The notes below the pieces were generated by a model, which searched no databases, had not been told where the DNA came from, and worked only from the letters and a program-made list of their open reading frames with translations. Shown in pieces: positions 6,816 to 12,090 of a stretch of DNA of 12,090 nt. The number at the start of each line of letters is the position of its first letter. The stretch's first letter is position 1. The position numbers and the translations under genes are program-made. This stretch comes from Acetobacteraceae bacterium (GTDB lineage: Bacteria > Pseudomonadota > Alphaproteobacteria > Acetobacterales > Acetobacteraceae), in NCBI GenBank assembly GCA_003133265.1, contig PKWQ01000475.1, positions 1-12,090 of the forward strand, written 5' to 3'.

Positions 6816-6851
6816 CAAACGCCGTCCTCTTGAAAAAGCGGGCGGCGTTTG
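6816..6851 (+). terminator. Strong hairpin after rpmE (terminator-like or operator-like dyad)
   Basis: CAAACGCCG (6816-6824) and CGGCGTTTG (6843-6851) are perfect inverted arms. With a U-G and two C-G pairs inside, the stem reaches 12 bp around a 12-base loop. No T-run follows, so termination of rpmE is uncertain. The -35 element of the putative RpoH promoter sits inside the loop, so the dyad could instead be regulatory for the next gene. Confidence 0.45.
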
Positions 6852-6857
6852 CCATTT
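6829..6857 (+). promoter_or_regulatory. RpoH (sigma-32)-type heat-shock promoter
   Basis: CTTGAA (6829-6834, followed by AAA) matches the RpoH -35 box. TGCCATTT (6850-6857) matches 6 of 8 positions of the CCCCATNT -10 box, with 15-base spacing. Transcription would start near 6865, giving a leader of about 95 bases for the small heat-shock gene. Confidence 0.55.
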
Positions 6858-6866
6858 CGGGACTGT

Positions 6867-6955
6867 CCGGAATGCCCGATCGGGGTTCCGGGGCCTGAAT
6901 CGGGCCGGCCCGAATGGGCGGTCCATGTCGCTGAACCTTGCTATCACAGGAGGTT
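6867..6955 (+). promoter_or_regulatory. ROSE-like RNA thermometer in the hsp20 leader
   Basis: The leader can fold into three hairpins. The first is CCGGAA (6867-6872) / TTCCGG (6886-6891) with an inner CCC/GGG. The second is the palindrome TCGGGCCGGCCCGA (6900-6913). The third hides the SD: AACC (6934-6937) pairs with GGTT (6952-6955), TTGCT (6938-6942) faces AGGA (6948-6951), and the loop is ATCAC. UUGCU opposite AGGA, with its non-canonical pairs, is the defining signature of ROSE thermometers upstream of small heat-shock genes in alpha- and gammaproteobacteria. At high temperature the hairpin would melt and free AGGAGG. The assignment is by motif and context; folding was done by eye. Confidence 0.65.
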
Positions 6956-6959
6956 TTCC

Positions 6960-7418
6960 ATGACCAGTTTCGACTTCTCCCCGCTGTTCCGCACCGCCAT
7001 CGGCTTCGACCGGCTGGCGCGGCAGGTCAATCTGGCGTCCAGCGCGGACGCGCCGTCCTATCCCCCTTACAACATCGAGCGCACCGGCGATGACGCCTAC
7101 CGGTTGACGATGGCCGTGGCCGGTTTCCGTCCCGAGGACATCGACATCACCGTGGTCGACAACACGCTGCTGATCGCCGGCCGGGTCGCCGGTGAGGCGG
7201 GCAAGAGCGAGCTGTTGCATCGCGGTATCGCCACGCGGGCGTTCGAGCGCCGGTTCGCGCTGGCCGACCATATCGTGGTCGAGGGCGCGGACATGCGCGA
7301 CGGCCTGCTGCATGTCGGCCTGAAGCGCGTGGTGCCGGAAGCACTGAAGCCGCGCCGGATCGCCATCGGCACGAATACGCCCACGGGCACGCCGGCCGCG
7401 ATCGCCAAGGCCGCCTGA
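6960..7418 (+). CDS. Small heat-shock protein, Hsp20 / alpha-crystallin family (IbpA-like)
   Basis: This is an ATP-independent holdase chaperone that binds unfolding proteins in the cytoplasm and hands them to DnaK/ClpB. At 152 residues it has the class A bacterial layout: a short Phe-rich N-terminus (SFDFSPLFRTAIGFDRL), then an alpha-crystallin domain at roughly 35-130. That domain has YRLTMAVAGFRPEDI near 46-60, a basic FERRFAL stretch near 96-102, and GLLHVGLKR as the usual G-x-L box near 117-125. The C-terminal tail carries the I-x-I anchor (RIAI near 136-139). The ATG at 6960 has a perfect AGGAGG (6948-6953) at 6-base spacing and matches the family start; an ATG at 6849 in the same frame lies before the putative transcription start. 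Control is probably by RpoH and a ROSE-like leader. A strong terminator follows. Confidence 0.93.
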   Translation: MTSFDFSPLFRTAIGFDRLARQVNLASSADAPSYPPYNIERTGDDAYRLTMAVAGFRPEDIDITVVDNTLLIAGRVAGEAGKSELLHRGIATRAFERRFALADHIVVEGADMRDGLLHVGLKRVVPEALKPRRIAIGTNTPTGTPAAIAKAA

Positions 7419-7441
7419 ACGCGACCCGCGCCACGTACTGG

Positions 7442-7470
7442 AAGGGGGCCGCATTGTCGGCCCCCTTTTT
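7442..7470 (+). terminator. Rho-independent terminator of the small heat-shock gene
   Basis: AAGGGGGCCG (7442-7451) and CGGCCCCCTT (7458-7467) form a perfect 10-bp stem around a 6-base loop CATTGT, followed by further T (run of five, 7466-7470). It lies 23 bases after the stop and between convergent genes. On the minus strand only two T follow the stem, so it works mainly for the plus strand. Confidence 0.9.
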
Positions 7471-7485
7471 CATGGTGGCGAACGT

Positions 7486-7680
7486 TCACGGCTTTCTGAA
7501 GAATGCATCCGCCGCGCTGCGGTGGCTGTTCTTGCGGGCGATGTCCGCCTCCACCCGGGCGATCTCAGCCTGCAATTCCTCGATATAGGCCCGCAATTCC
7601 TCGATCCCGAGCAAATCCAGCGTCAGCCGCTCCAGCCGCGCGCGCGGCCTCGGCAGTTCTTCATCGTCTTCGCGCGCCAT
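7486..7680 (-). CDS. DUF1192 family protein
   Basis: This small acidic, helical protein of 64 residues belongs to DUF1192, known mainly from alphaproteobacteria and without an established function. It opens with an acidic patch (MAREDDEELPRPR). The family core follows, LDLLGIEELRAYIEELQAEIARVE (about 21-44), a heptad-like coiled coil, then a basic tail K-N-S-H-R-S-A-A-D-A-F-F ending in RKP. The ATG at 7680 has a good AGGAGGGG just upstream on the minus strand and fits the family start, so the longer open frame reaching 8346 is a shadow of trcR. It is divergent from trcR and convergent with the heat-shock gene. Confidence 0.88.
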   Translation of the reverse strand: MAREDDEELPRPRARLERLTLDLLGIEELRAYIEELQAEIARVEADIARKNSHRSAADAFFRKP

Positions 7681-7738
7681 ATCCCCTCCTGCTTCGCTGA
7701 AACCAAACCATATTAAGACATTAAGGCTTCCTGTGCCC

Positions 7739-7767
7739 TTGACCCACCCCCCGCCACGGGTCATATC
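7739..7767 (+). promoter_or_regulatory. Possible trcR promoter
   Basis: TTGACC (7739-7744) matches the -35 consensus at 5 of 6 positions. CATATC (7762-7767) lies 17 bases further on but is a weak -10. It is about 75 bases upstream of the trcR ATG. Confidence 0.3.
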
Positions 7768-7842
7768 CACCGTTCTCACGCGTCCGCGACGCTCCCGGCT
7801 CCGTCTGCGGCGATCCGCGACGCGGCCATAAGGTGACACGCC

Positions 7843-8421
7843 ATGACCCTGCCGCTGATGCCCAAAGCCACCGCCGTGTGGCTGATTGACAAGACCGCCC
7901 TGACCTTCACGCAGATCGCCGATTTCTGCGGCATGCATCCGCTCGAGGTACAGGCCATCGCCGATGGCGAGGTGGCGCAGGGGATCGTCGGCTACGACCC
8001 GGTGGCCAACAGTCAGGTGACGGCGGCGGAGATCAAGCGCTGCGAGGCGGACCCGGAGGCACGGCTGAAGCTGTCGCCCGGCGCGCTGCCGGTGCAGAAG
8101 CGCCAGCGTGGCGCCCGCTATACCCCGGTGGCCAAGCGCAACGACCGCCCCGATGCGATCGCCTTCCTGCTGCGCAACTACCCGCAGCTGACCGAGGCGC
8201 AGGTGGGCAAGCTGCTGGGAACCACCAAGGACACGATCCAGAAGGTGCGCGATCGGACCCACTGGAACAGCCCCAACATCAAGCCGCGCGACCCGGTGAT
8301 CCTGGGCCTGTGCAGCCAGACCGATCTGAATGCCGCGATCAGCCAAGCCAATGAACGTCTGGCGCGTGAGGGGCGGGCGGTGCCGCAGCCCCCGCCGCCG
8401 GAGACCGATGAGGCCGCCTGA
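7843..8421 (+). CDS. trcR: DUF1013 / TrcR-type cell-cycle transcriptional regulator
   Basis: This 192-residue protein matches the alphaproteobacterial DUF1013 family, described as TrcR, a regulator acting through RNA polymerase and linked to cell-cycle gene expression. It starts MTLPLMPKATAVWLIDKTAL, then FTQIADFCGMHPLEVQAIADGE (about 24-45). That segment is a helix-turn-helix-like unit, with the very conserved QGIVGYDP (46-53 region) after it. A second DNA-binding-like unit is in the C-terminal half: PDAIAFLLRNYPQLTEAQVGKLLG, then TTKDTIQKVRDRTHWN. The Pro-rich tail is variable. The ATG at 7843 has AAGGTGA (7830-7836) at 6-base spacing. Divergent from the DUF1192 gene. Confidence 0.9.
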   Translation: MTLPLMPKATAVWLIDKTALTFTQIADFCGMHPLEVQAIADGEVAQGIVGYDPVANSQVTAAEIKRCEADPEARLKLSPGALPVQKRQRGARYTPVAKRNDRPDAIAFLLRNYPQLTEAQVGKLLGTTKDTIQKVRDRTHWNSPNIKPRDPVILGLCSQTDLNAAISQANERLAREGRAVPQPPPPETDEAA

Positions 8422-8433
8422 AACGGCGGCCTC
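8410..8433 (+). terminator. Hairpin overlapping the trcR stop codon
   Basis: GAGGCCGCC (8410-8418) and GGCGGCCTC (8425-8433) form a perfect 9-bp stem. The loop TGAAAC contains the trcR stop TGA. Only GCTTCG follows rather than a T-run, so the terminator is weak or Rho-assisted. It lies between trcR and the convergent ydcH-like gene. Confidence 0.6.
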
Positions 8434-8445
8434 GCTTCGACCTGC

Positions 8446-8619
8446 TCAGTCCTTGCTGTGCTGGAGACGCTCCATCTCCTCCTTTAGCCGCAGTTTCTCG
8501 AGCTTAAGGCGCGCCAGCGTTTCGCTGTCGGGGCGTGGTCGGTTGTCTTCATCGCTTATTCGCATTTCCAGTCCGGCATGGCGTTCCTTCAGAACCTCGA
8601 TATGGGACTGCAGGCTCAT
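8446..8619 (-). CDS. DUF465 / YdcH-like small coiled-coil protein (first copy)
   Basis: This 57-residue protein of the YdcH/DUF465 family has no firmly known function. It has the family pattern: SHIEVLKERHAGLEMRISDE, a short polar hinge (D-N-R-P-R-P-D-S), then LARLKLEKLRLKEEMERL, forming a helical hairpin. The ATG at 8619 is preceded by AGGAGG on the minus strand at short spacing and matches the family start. An upstream ATG at 8700 would add 27 residues unlike the family. It is head-to-head with a second DUF465 gene across a 153-base gap. Confidence 0.88.
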   Translation of the reverse strand: MSLQSHIEVLKERHAGLEMRISDEDNRPRPDSETLARLKLEKLRLKEEMERLQHSKD

Positions 8620-8772
8620 GGTGCCTCCTGATTCGCGTTGTCCAAAACGGACGTTAAATCGTAGCGCCGCTTTCGCCCGCGATGTCACGACAAATCGCAT
8701 GACAGGCGCGAAGTACCGGCATCGCTACGCATCGCGGCTGCGCGACACCCTAATTTGTGTTAACCGGATACC

Positions 8773-8976
8773 ATGCTGACCGATCGGGACATGTTGCTGC
8801 GGCGGCTGCATGAACTGCGCAGCGAACACCGCGACCTGGATACCGTGATCGCCCGCCTGTCCGACCAAGGATCGATCGATCAATTGCAATTACAGCGACT
8901 TAAAAAGCGTAAGCTGATGTTGAAAGACGAGATCTCCTGGCTGGAAAGCGGGCTGATCCCCGACAGCATCGCCTGA
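8773..8976 (+). CDS. DUF465 / YdcH-like small coiled-coil protein (second copy)
   Basis: This is a 67-residue DUF465 protein. LLRRLHELRSEHRDLDTVIA is the first helix (about 8-27), a hinge SDQGSIDQLQL follows, and LKKRKLMLKDEISWLE is the second helix (about 43-58). It is a diverged paralogue of the minus-strand copy. The ATG at 8773 has only a weak GGA upstream. It ends 23 bases before the purE ATG and is probably the first gene of the purE-purK operon. Function unknown. Confidence 0.85.
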   Translation: MLTDRDMLLRRLHELRSEHRDLDTVIARLSDQGSIDQLQLQRLKKRKLMLKDEISWLESGLIPDSIA

Positions 8977-8999
8977 TGCCGAACGCGGAGGAATGTGAC

Positions 9000-9500
9000 A
9001 TGTCGCCGTTGGTCGGCATCATCATGGGCAGCCAGTCCGACTGGCCTACCCTGCGGCACGCTCAGGAGATTTTGGCGCGCCTGGGTGTGGCGCATGAATC
9101 CCGCATCGTCTCCGCCCACCGCACCCCGGACCGGCTGCGCGACTACGCGGTATCGGCGGTCGGGCGCGGTCTGCGCGTGATCATCGCCGGCGCCGGCGGG
9201 GCAGCGCATCTGCCCGGCATGTGTGCCGCCTGGACCCGGCTGCCGGTGCTGGGCGTGCCGATCGAGTCCCACGCGCTGAAGGGCATGGACAGCCTGTTGT
9301 CCATCGCGCAGATGCCCGCCGGCATTCCCGTGGGCACCCTGGCCATCGGCCGTGCCGGGGCGGTCAACGCTGGCCTGCTGGCCGCCGCCATCCTGGCCAT
9401 CGCCGATCCGGAACTCGCCACCCGGCTGGAGGCGCTGCGCGCCGAGCAGACCGCCGCCGTGGAACTGGAGCCGAAAGACGAAGACAAAGCCGGCGGATGA
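9000..9500 (+). CDS. purE: N5-carboxyaminoimidazole ribonucleotide mutase PurE
   Basis: PurE converts N5-CAIR, made by PurK, to CAIR in de novo purine synthesis. The 166-residue protein is full length for a class I PurE. It has GIIMGSQSDW at 5-14, the active-site SAHRTPDR at 38-45 with catalytic His40, IIAGAGGAAHLPG at 61-73, VPIES near 86-90, GMDSLLSIAQMPAGIPV near 95-111, and AVNAGLLAAAILA. The ATG at 9000 is preferred over the one at 8976 (which overlaps the previous stop as TGATG) because it has GGAGGAA (8987-8993) at 6-base spacing and fits the family start. Its stop overlaps the purK start as ATGA, indicating translational coupling. Confidence 0.96.
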   Translation: MSPLVGIIMGSQSDWPTLRHAQEILARLGVAHESRIVSAHRTPDRLRDYAVSAVGRGLRVIIAGAGGAAHLPGMCAAWTRLPVLGVPIESHALKGMDSLLSIAQMPAGIPVGTLAIGRAGAVNAGLLAAAILAIADPELATRLEALRAEQTAAVELEPKDEDKAGG

Positions 9501-10648
9501 ATTTCCCGCTTCCTCCGAACAGCACCATCGGCATCGTCGGTGGCGGTCAACTGGGGCGCATGTCGGCGATGGCGGCGGCGCGACTGGGCTATCGCTGCCA
9601 CATCCTGACGCAGGAAGAAGACAGCCCCGCCGCGCAGGTCGCCGCCGGGACCACGATCGGCGACTACGAACATCCCGCGACCCTGCGCGCCTTCGCCGAC
9701 GCGGTCGACGTAATCACCTTCGAATTCGAGAACGTCAGCGTCGAAGGCCTTGATCTTCTGGCATCTTTGAAGCCGGTTCGGCCCTCCCCCGCCGTGCTGC
9801 GGGTCAGCCAGGACCGCATCGTCGAGAAGAGCTTCCTCAATTCCGCCGGCGTCGCCACGGCACCCTGGCGGCGGCTGTCGACGATGGCGGAGCTTGAGGC
9901 GGCGGTGGCCGAGATCGGCCTGCCGGCGGTGCTGAAAACCACGCGGCTCGGCTATGACGGCAAGGGCCAGGCGATGCTGCGCCGGCCGGAAGACCTCGCC
10001 CCCGGCTTCGCAACACTTTATCCCAAGCCATTGATCCTGGAAGGTTTCGTCGATTTCGCCATGGAGATCAGCGTCGTGGTCGCGCGTGGCACCGACGGCA
10101 CCACCACCGCCTTCGACGCAGTGGAAAACCGCCACCGCCACCATATCCTGGACCTGACCCTGGCGCCCGCCCGGCTGTCGGAGGAAGCGGCGGAGCAGGC
10201 GCGGGTGATCGCCGTGCGCGTGGCCCAGGCGGTCGATCTGGTGGGCGTGCTGGCGGTGGAGATGTTCGTCGATCGCGCGGGCAGGATCGTCGCCAACGAG
10301 ATCGCGCCACGGCCGCACAATTCCGGCCACTGGACCATCGACGCCTGCCCCGCCAGCCAGTTCGAGCTGCATATCCGCGCCATCGCCGGCCTGCCGCTGC
10401 CGCCGGCGACCCGGCATTCGGATGCGGTGATGAAGAACCTGGTCGGGCCGGAGGAGGCCGCGCTCTGGCCGGAAATCCTGGCCACCCCCGGCCTGATCCC
10501 GCATCTGTACGGCAAGACCGAGGCCCGGCCGGGCCGGAAGATGGGCCATGTGACACGGCTGTTCCCCAAGGGCGCGCTGCCGGGGGAATTCGGCGTCACC
10601 GCCGCGCTAGGTCCGGCGGCGTCGCGCGAGGCCGTGGACCCTACTTAA
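9497..10648 (+). CDS. purK: 5-(carboxyamino)imidazole ribonucleotide synthase PurK
   Basis: This ATP-grasp enzyme makes N5-CAIR from AIR, bicarbonate and ATP, feeding PurE. The 383-residue protein has the N-terminal pre-ATP-grasp fold with IGIVGGGQLGRM at 11-22, and ITFEFENVS near 74-82. The ATP-binding part has SQDRIVEKSFL near 104-114, VLKTTRLGYDGKGQ near 145-158, and the metal-binding C-terminal block GVLAVEMFVD and ANEIAPRPHNSGHWTIDA near 272-289. The ATG overlaps the purE stop (ATGA) and has no separate SD. The stop TAA lies 8 bases inside the convergent deoxyribosyltransferase gene. No terminator is seen in the overlap. Confidence 0.96.
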   Translation: MNFPLPPNSTIGIVGGGQLGRMSAMAAARLGYRCHILTQEEDSPAAQVAAGTTIGDYEHPATLRAFADAVDVITFEFENVSVEGLDLLASLKPVRPSPAVLRVSQDRIVEKSFLNSAGVATAPWRRLSTMAELEAAVAEIGLPAVLKTTRLGYDGKGQAMLRRPEDLAPGFATLYPKPLILEGFVDFAMEISVVVARGTDGTTTAFDAVENRHRHHILDLTLAPARLSEEAAEQARVIAVRVAQAVDLVGVLAVEMFVDRAGRIVANEIAPRPHNSGHWTIDACPASQFELHIRAIAGLPLPPATRHSDAVMKNLVGPEEAALWPEILATPGLIPHLYGKTEARPGRKMGHVTRLFPKGALPGEFGVTAALGPAASREAVDPT

Positions 10649-11264
10649 GCAGCACGGCGGCGGCCCGCGCCACGCAGCGCTCGAACGTCGAAAGATCGGT
10701 CCAGCGTTCGGCCGCCGCCAGTGCCTCGACGACCAGTTCGCCGCCGGAGGCGACGATACCGACCTCGATCATCAAATTGTCGAACAGGCCGAACGCCTCG
10801 ACCAGCATCCGGTCGTCATCGCGCACGCTTTCCGCCATGTCGGGCGCCGGGCGGATGCCCAGCCAGTCGAGCGTGCGTTCGGTAAAGGGCCGCGCGACGG
10901 TCGCATAGCCGAACACCGGGCGGCCGAGGGCGCGCATGAAGCCGACCTCGAACACCGTACCGGCATCGGCGCTGGGGCCGCGGAACGGGGTGAGGTTGGC
11001 GATCAGGGCCGCCGCGCCCCTGATATGCGCTTCGTTGCGCAGGCCGATCCGCCGCCATTCGGGCAACGCCGCCCAGTCCGCCGGCTCGCCCTCCAGCGCA
11101 TCGAGCGGCGAGACCCCCGTCAGGCCATACCCGGCGCAGATCGCCTGCTTGCGTGCCGCCCAAGCCTCGGCGTCCGGCAGGAACACGTCCGGTCCGGCTA
11201 GGTAGACCCGCGGCGCGGCGCGGTGCGGCATGGCCCGACAAACATTGTCCGGCTGCGCGGTCAT
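10641..11264 (-). CDS. Nucleoside 2-deoxyribosyltransferase-like protein
   Basis: The family moves 2-deoxyribose between bases or cleaves (deoxy)nucleotides in nucleotide salvage; the exact reaction here is unknown. The 207-residue protein has the N-terminal PRVYLAGPDVFLPDAEAW (about 18-35), in which YLAGP is the family mark. NEAHIRGAAALIANLTPFRG comes near 77-96, and SADAGTVFEVGFMRALGRP near 98-116 holds the Asp and the nucleophile-position Glu (about 106). Start choice is open between the ATG at 11264, 4 bases after the TetR stop, and the ATG at 11231; neither has a clear SD. It follows the TetR gene on the same strand, so it may be co-transcribed. Its 3' end overlaps purK by 8 bases. Confidence 0.85.
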   Translation of the reverse strand: MTAQPDNVCRAMPHRAAPRVYLAGPDVFLPDAEAWAARKQAICAGYGLTGVSPLDALEGEPADWAALPEWRRIGLRNEAHIRGAAALIANLTPFRGPSADAGTVFEVGFMRALGRPVFGYATVARPFTERTLDWLGIRPAPDMAESVRDDDRMLVEAFGLFDNLMIEVGIVASGGELVVEALAAAERWTDLSTFERCVARAAAVLLK

Positions 11265-11268
11265 GCGC

Positions 11269-11661
11269 TCAGGCGGCCGCGCGCGCCAACGCGTCGCGCA
11301 AGGCGCTGCCGCCGCGGGCCAGCTCCGCCTCCATTCCGTCCGCCATGGCCTGGGCGCCGCGCGTCGACCCGTTGCGCGCCGCCCGGAGCACCGCGCGCAG
11401 CTGCGCCTCCAGCGCCCCGAGCGTGACCGTATCCATGTCGTCCTGCAGGACGACGTCCTCCTTGGTGGGGAAGTAGCGGAAGAACGTCGCCGGGGAGACC
11501 TCGGCGGCCGCTGCGATCTGCTCGACTGTCGTTGCCGAGTAGCCCTGCTCGCGGAAGAGGCGCAGCGCGTGCTGCCTGATGGCAGCCCGGGTCTTGGCCT
11601 TCTTCCGCTCGCGGAGCCCTATCGGCTGGCCCGCCGCGGGCACCTCGGTCATGCTCGTCAT
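11269..11661 (-). CDS. TetR-family transcriptional regulator, short C-terminus
   Basis: This 130-residue protein has a complete TetR N-terminal DNA-binding domain. It runs RERKKAKTRAAIRQHALRLF near 17-36, then GYSATTVEQIAAAAEVSPAT near 40-59 with the helix-turn-helix, and FFRYFPTKEDVVL near 60-72. The ligand-binding part is only about 55 residues against the usual 110-130, so the protein is short. The remainder is Ala/Arg-rich, which could reflect a truncation or a natural short form. The ATG at 11661 overlaps the transporter stop (ATGA), so it is translationally coupled; a second ATG is at 11652. It probably represses the transporter upstream of it on the same strand, by analogy with other TetR-MFS pairs. 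Confidence 0.85.
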   Translation of the reverse strand: MTSMTEVPAAGQPIGLRERKKAKTRAAIRQHALRLFREQGYSATTVEQIAAAAEVSPATFFRYFPTKEDVVLQDDMDTVTLGALEAQLRAVLRAARNGSTRGAQAMADGMEAELARGGSALRDALARAAA

Positions 11662-12090
11662 TCTGCCCTGGCCTCCGCGAGAAGCTCGCCAGGCGTGGCG
11701 AGTCCGGCGGGCGGCGTCGACCGGCGCGGCAGGAATGCCAGCCCCAGCAGGGCAGCCGCCACGGCGATGCCGGCGCAGACCCACAGCATGATGTCCATGC
11801 CATGCACGTAGGCGACGCCCACGGCGTGCAGCAGGGGCGCTGACTGAGCCGCATGCGCTACCGCGACCCCGCCGGCCACGCTGCTGCGGGCCGCCGCCGC
11901 ACTCGCGGCCGGAAGGCCGGTGACCGTGAGCCCGCCCCGGTAGACGGAATCGAGCACGGTGCCCAGCACAGCCACCCCGATCGTGGCGCCGACCTGGCGC
12001 AGCGCGGTGATCAGCGCGGAACCCGAGCCGCTGCGCTCGGGCGTGAGCGCGCCGAGGGCCGCGTTCAGGGCCGTGGGCATCGCGATGCCG
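11658..12090 (-). CDS. MFS multidrug/DHA2-type transporter, C-terminal part (5' end outside window)
   Basis: The last about 144 residues of a major facilitator transporter are present; the frame is open through the window edge, so the gene starts beyond 12090. SGSGSALITALRQVGATIGVAVLGTVLD is the typical DHA2 (14-TM) helix near the C-terminus. A loop follows that is rich in Ala and Val, then a last membrane helix, MDIMLWVCAGIAVAAALLGLAFL, and a charged cytoplasmic tail. Members export drugs or other small compounds by proton antiport at the inner membrane; this substrate is unknown. It is coupled to the TetR gene by an ATGA overlap. Confidence 0.85.
   Translation of the reverse strand, partial: GIAMPTALNAALGALTPERSGSGSALITALRQVGATIGVAVLGTVLDSVYRGGLTVTGLPAASAAAARSSVAGGVAVAHAAQSAPLLHAVGVAYVHGMDIMLWVCAGIAVAAALLGLAFLPRRSTPPAGLATPGELLAEARAE

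Noticed and set aside
6552..7454. Minus-strand 300-codon open frame
   Set aside because: Antisense to rpmE and the heat-shock gene, crosses their regulatory gap and terminator, no family features.
7486..8346. 286-codon minus-strand frame covering the DUF1192 gene and trcR antisense
   Set aside because: Only the last 64 codons match a family and have an SD; the rest is trcR read backwards.
9143..10549. Minus-strand 468-codon open frame
   Set aside because: Antisense shadow of purE and purK; both are full length with all motifs.
1..12090. CRISPR arrays, tRNA or rRNA genes
   Set aside because: No regularly spaced repeats and no cloverleaf or rRNA-like blocks were seen on either strand by eye.

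Overview
The window looks like chromosomal DNA from a high-GC alphaproteobacterium. The order Rhodospirillales, perhaps Acetobacteraceae, is my best guess; this is inference, not a database match. The evidence is a DUF1013/TrcR regulator beside a DUF1192 gene, two head-to-head DUF465 (YdcH-like) genes beside purE-purK, a zinc-free L31 protein, and a YqjM-type ene-reductase. Bases 1 to about 4300 are visibly poorer in G+C than the rest, which is strongly GC-rich with GC-ending codons.

Left part (1-4300) is a surface-glycan and mobile-DNA patchwork. It holds a GT61 glycosyltransferase (+), a decayed tyrosine recombinase touching its stop codon, the 3' part of a broken hexapeptide acyltransferase (-), the frameshifted 3' end of an IS630-type transposase (-), a SAM-dependent methyltransferase (-) and a GT8-like glycosyltransferase (-). 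A 21-bp inverted repeat (1908-1928 / 3206-3226, 19 of 21 matching) brackets the IS630 remnant plus the methyltransferase. The methyltransferase therefore appears to sit between the two ends of an IS630-like element.

Middle part (4388-8619) is a stable core. It holds pdxY (-), divergent from an Old Yellow Enzyme-type oxidoreductase (+), then rpmE (+), a small heat-shock protein (+), a DUF1192 protein (-), trcR/DUF1013 (+) and a ydcH-like gene (-). The heat-shock gene has a good RpoH-type promoter and a leader ending in a hairpin with the ROSE RNA-thermometer signature (UUGCU facing AGGA of the Shine-Dalgarno). This points to both transcriptional and translational heat control. A strong hairpin with a T-tract ends the heat-shock gene.

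Right part (8773-12090) holds a second ydcH-like gene, purE and purK as one tight operon (+). It converges with an 8-bp overlap on a minus-strand cluster of an MFS/DHA2 transporter end (cut by the window edge), a short TetR regulator coupled to it by an ATGA overlap, and a nucleoside 2-deoxyribosyltransferase-like protein. purE and purK together carry AIR plus bicarbonate to CAIR in purine synthesis.

No tRNA, rRNA or CRISPR array was seen. No stretch over 300 bases lacks a gene or gene remnant.
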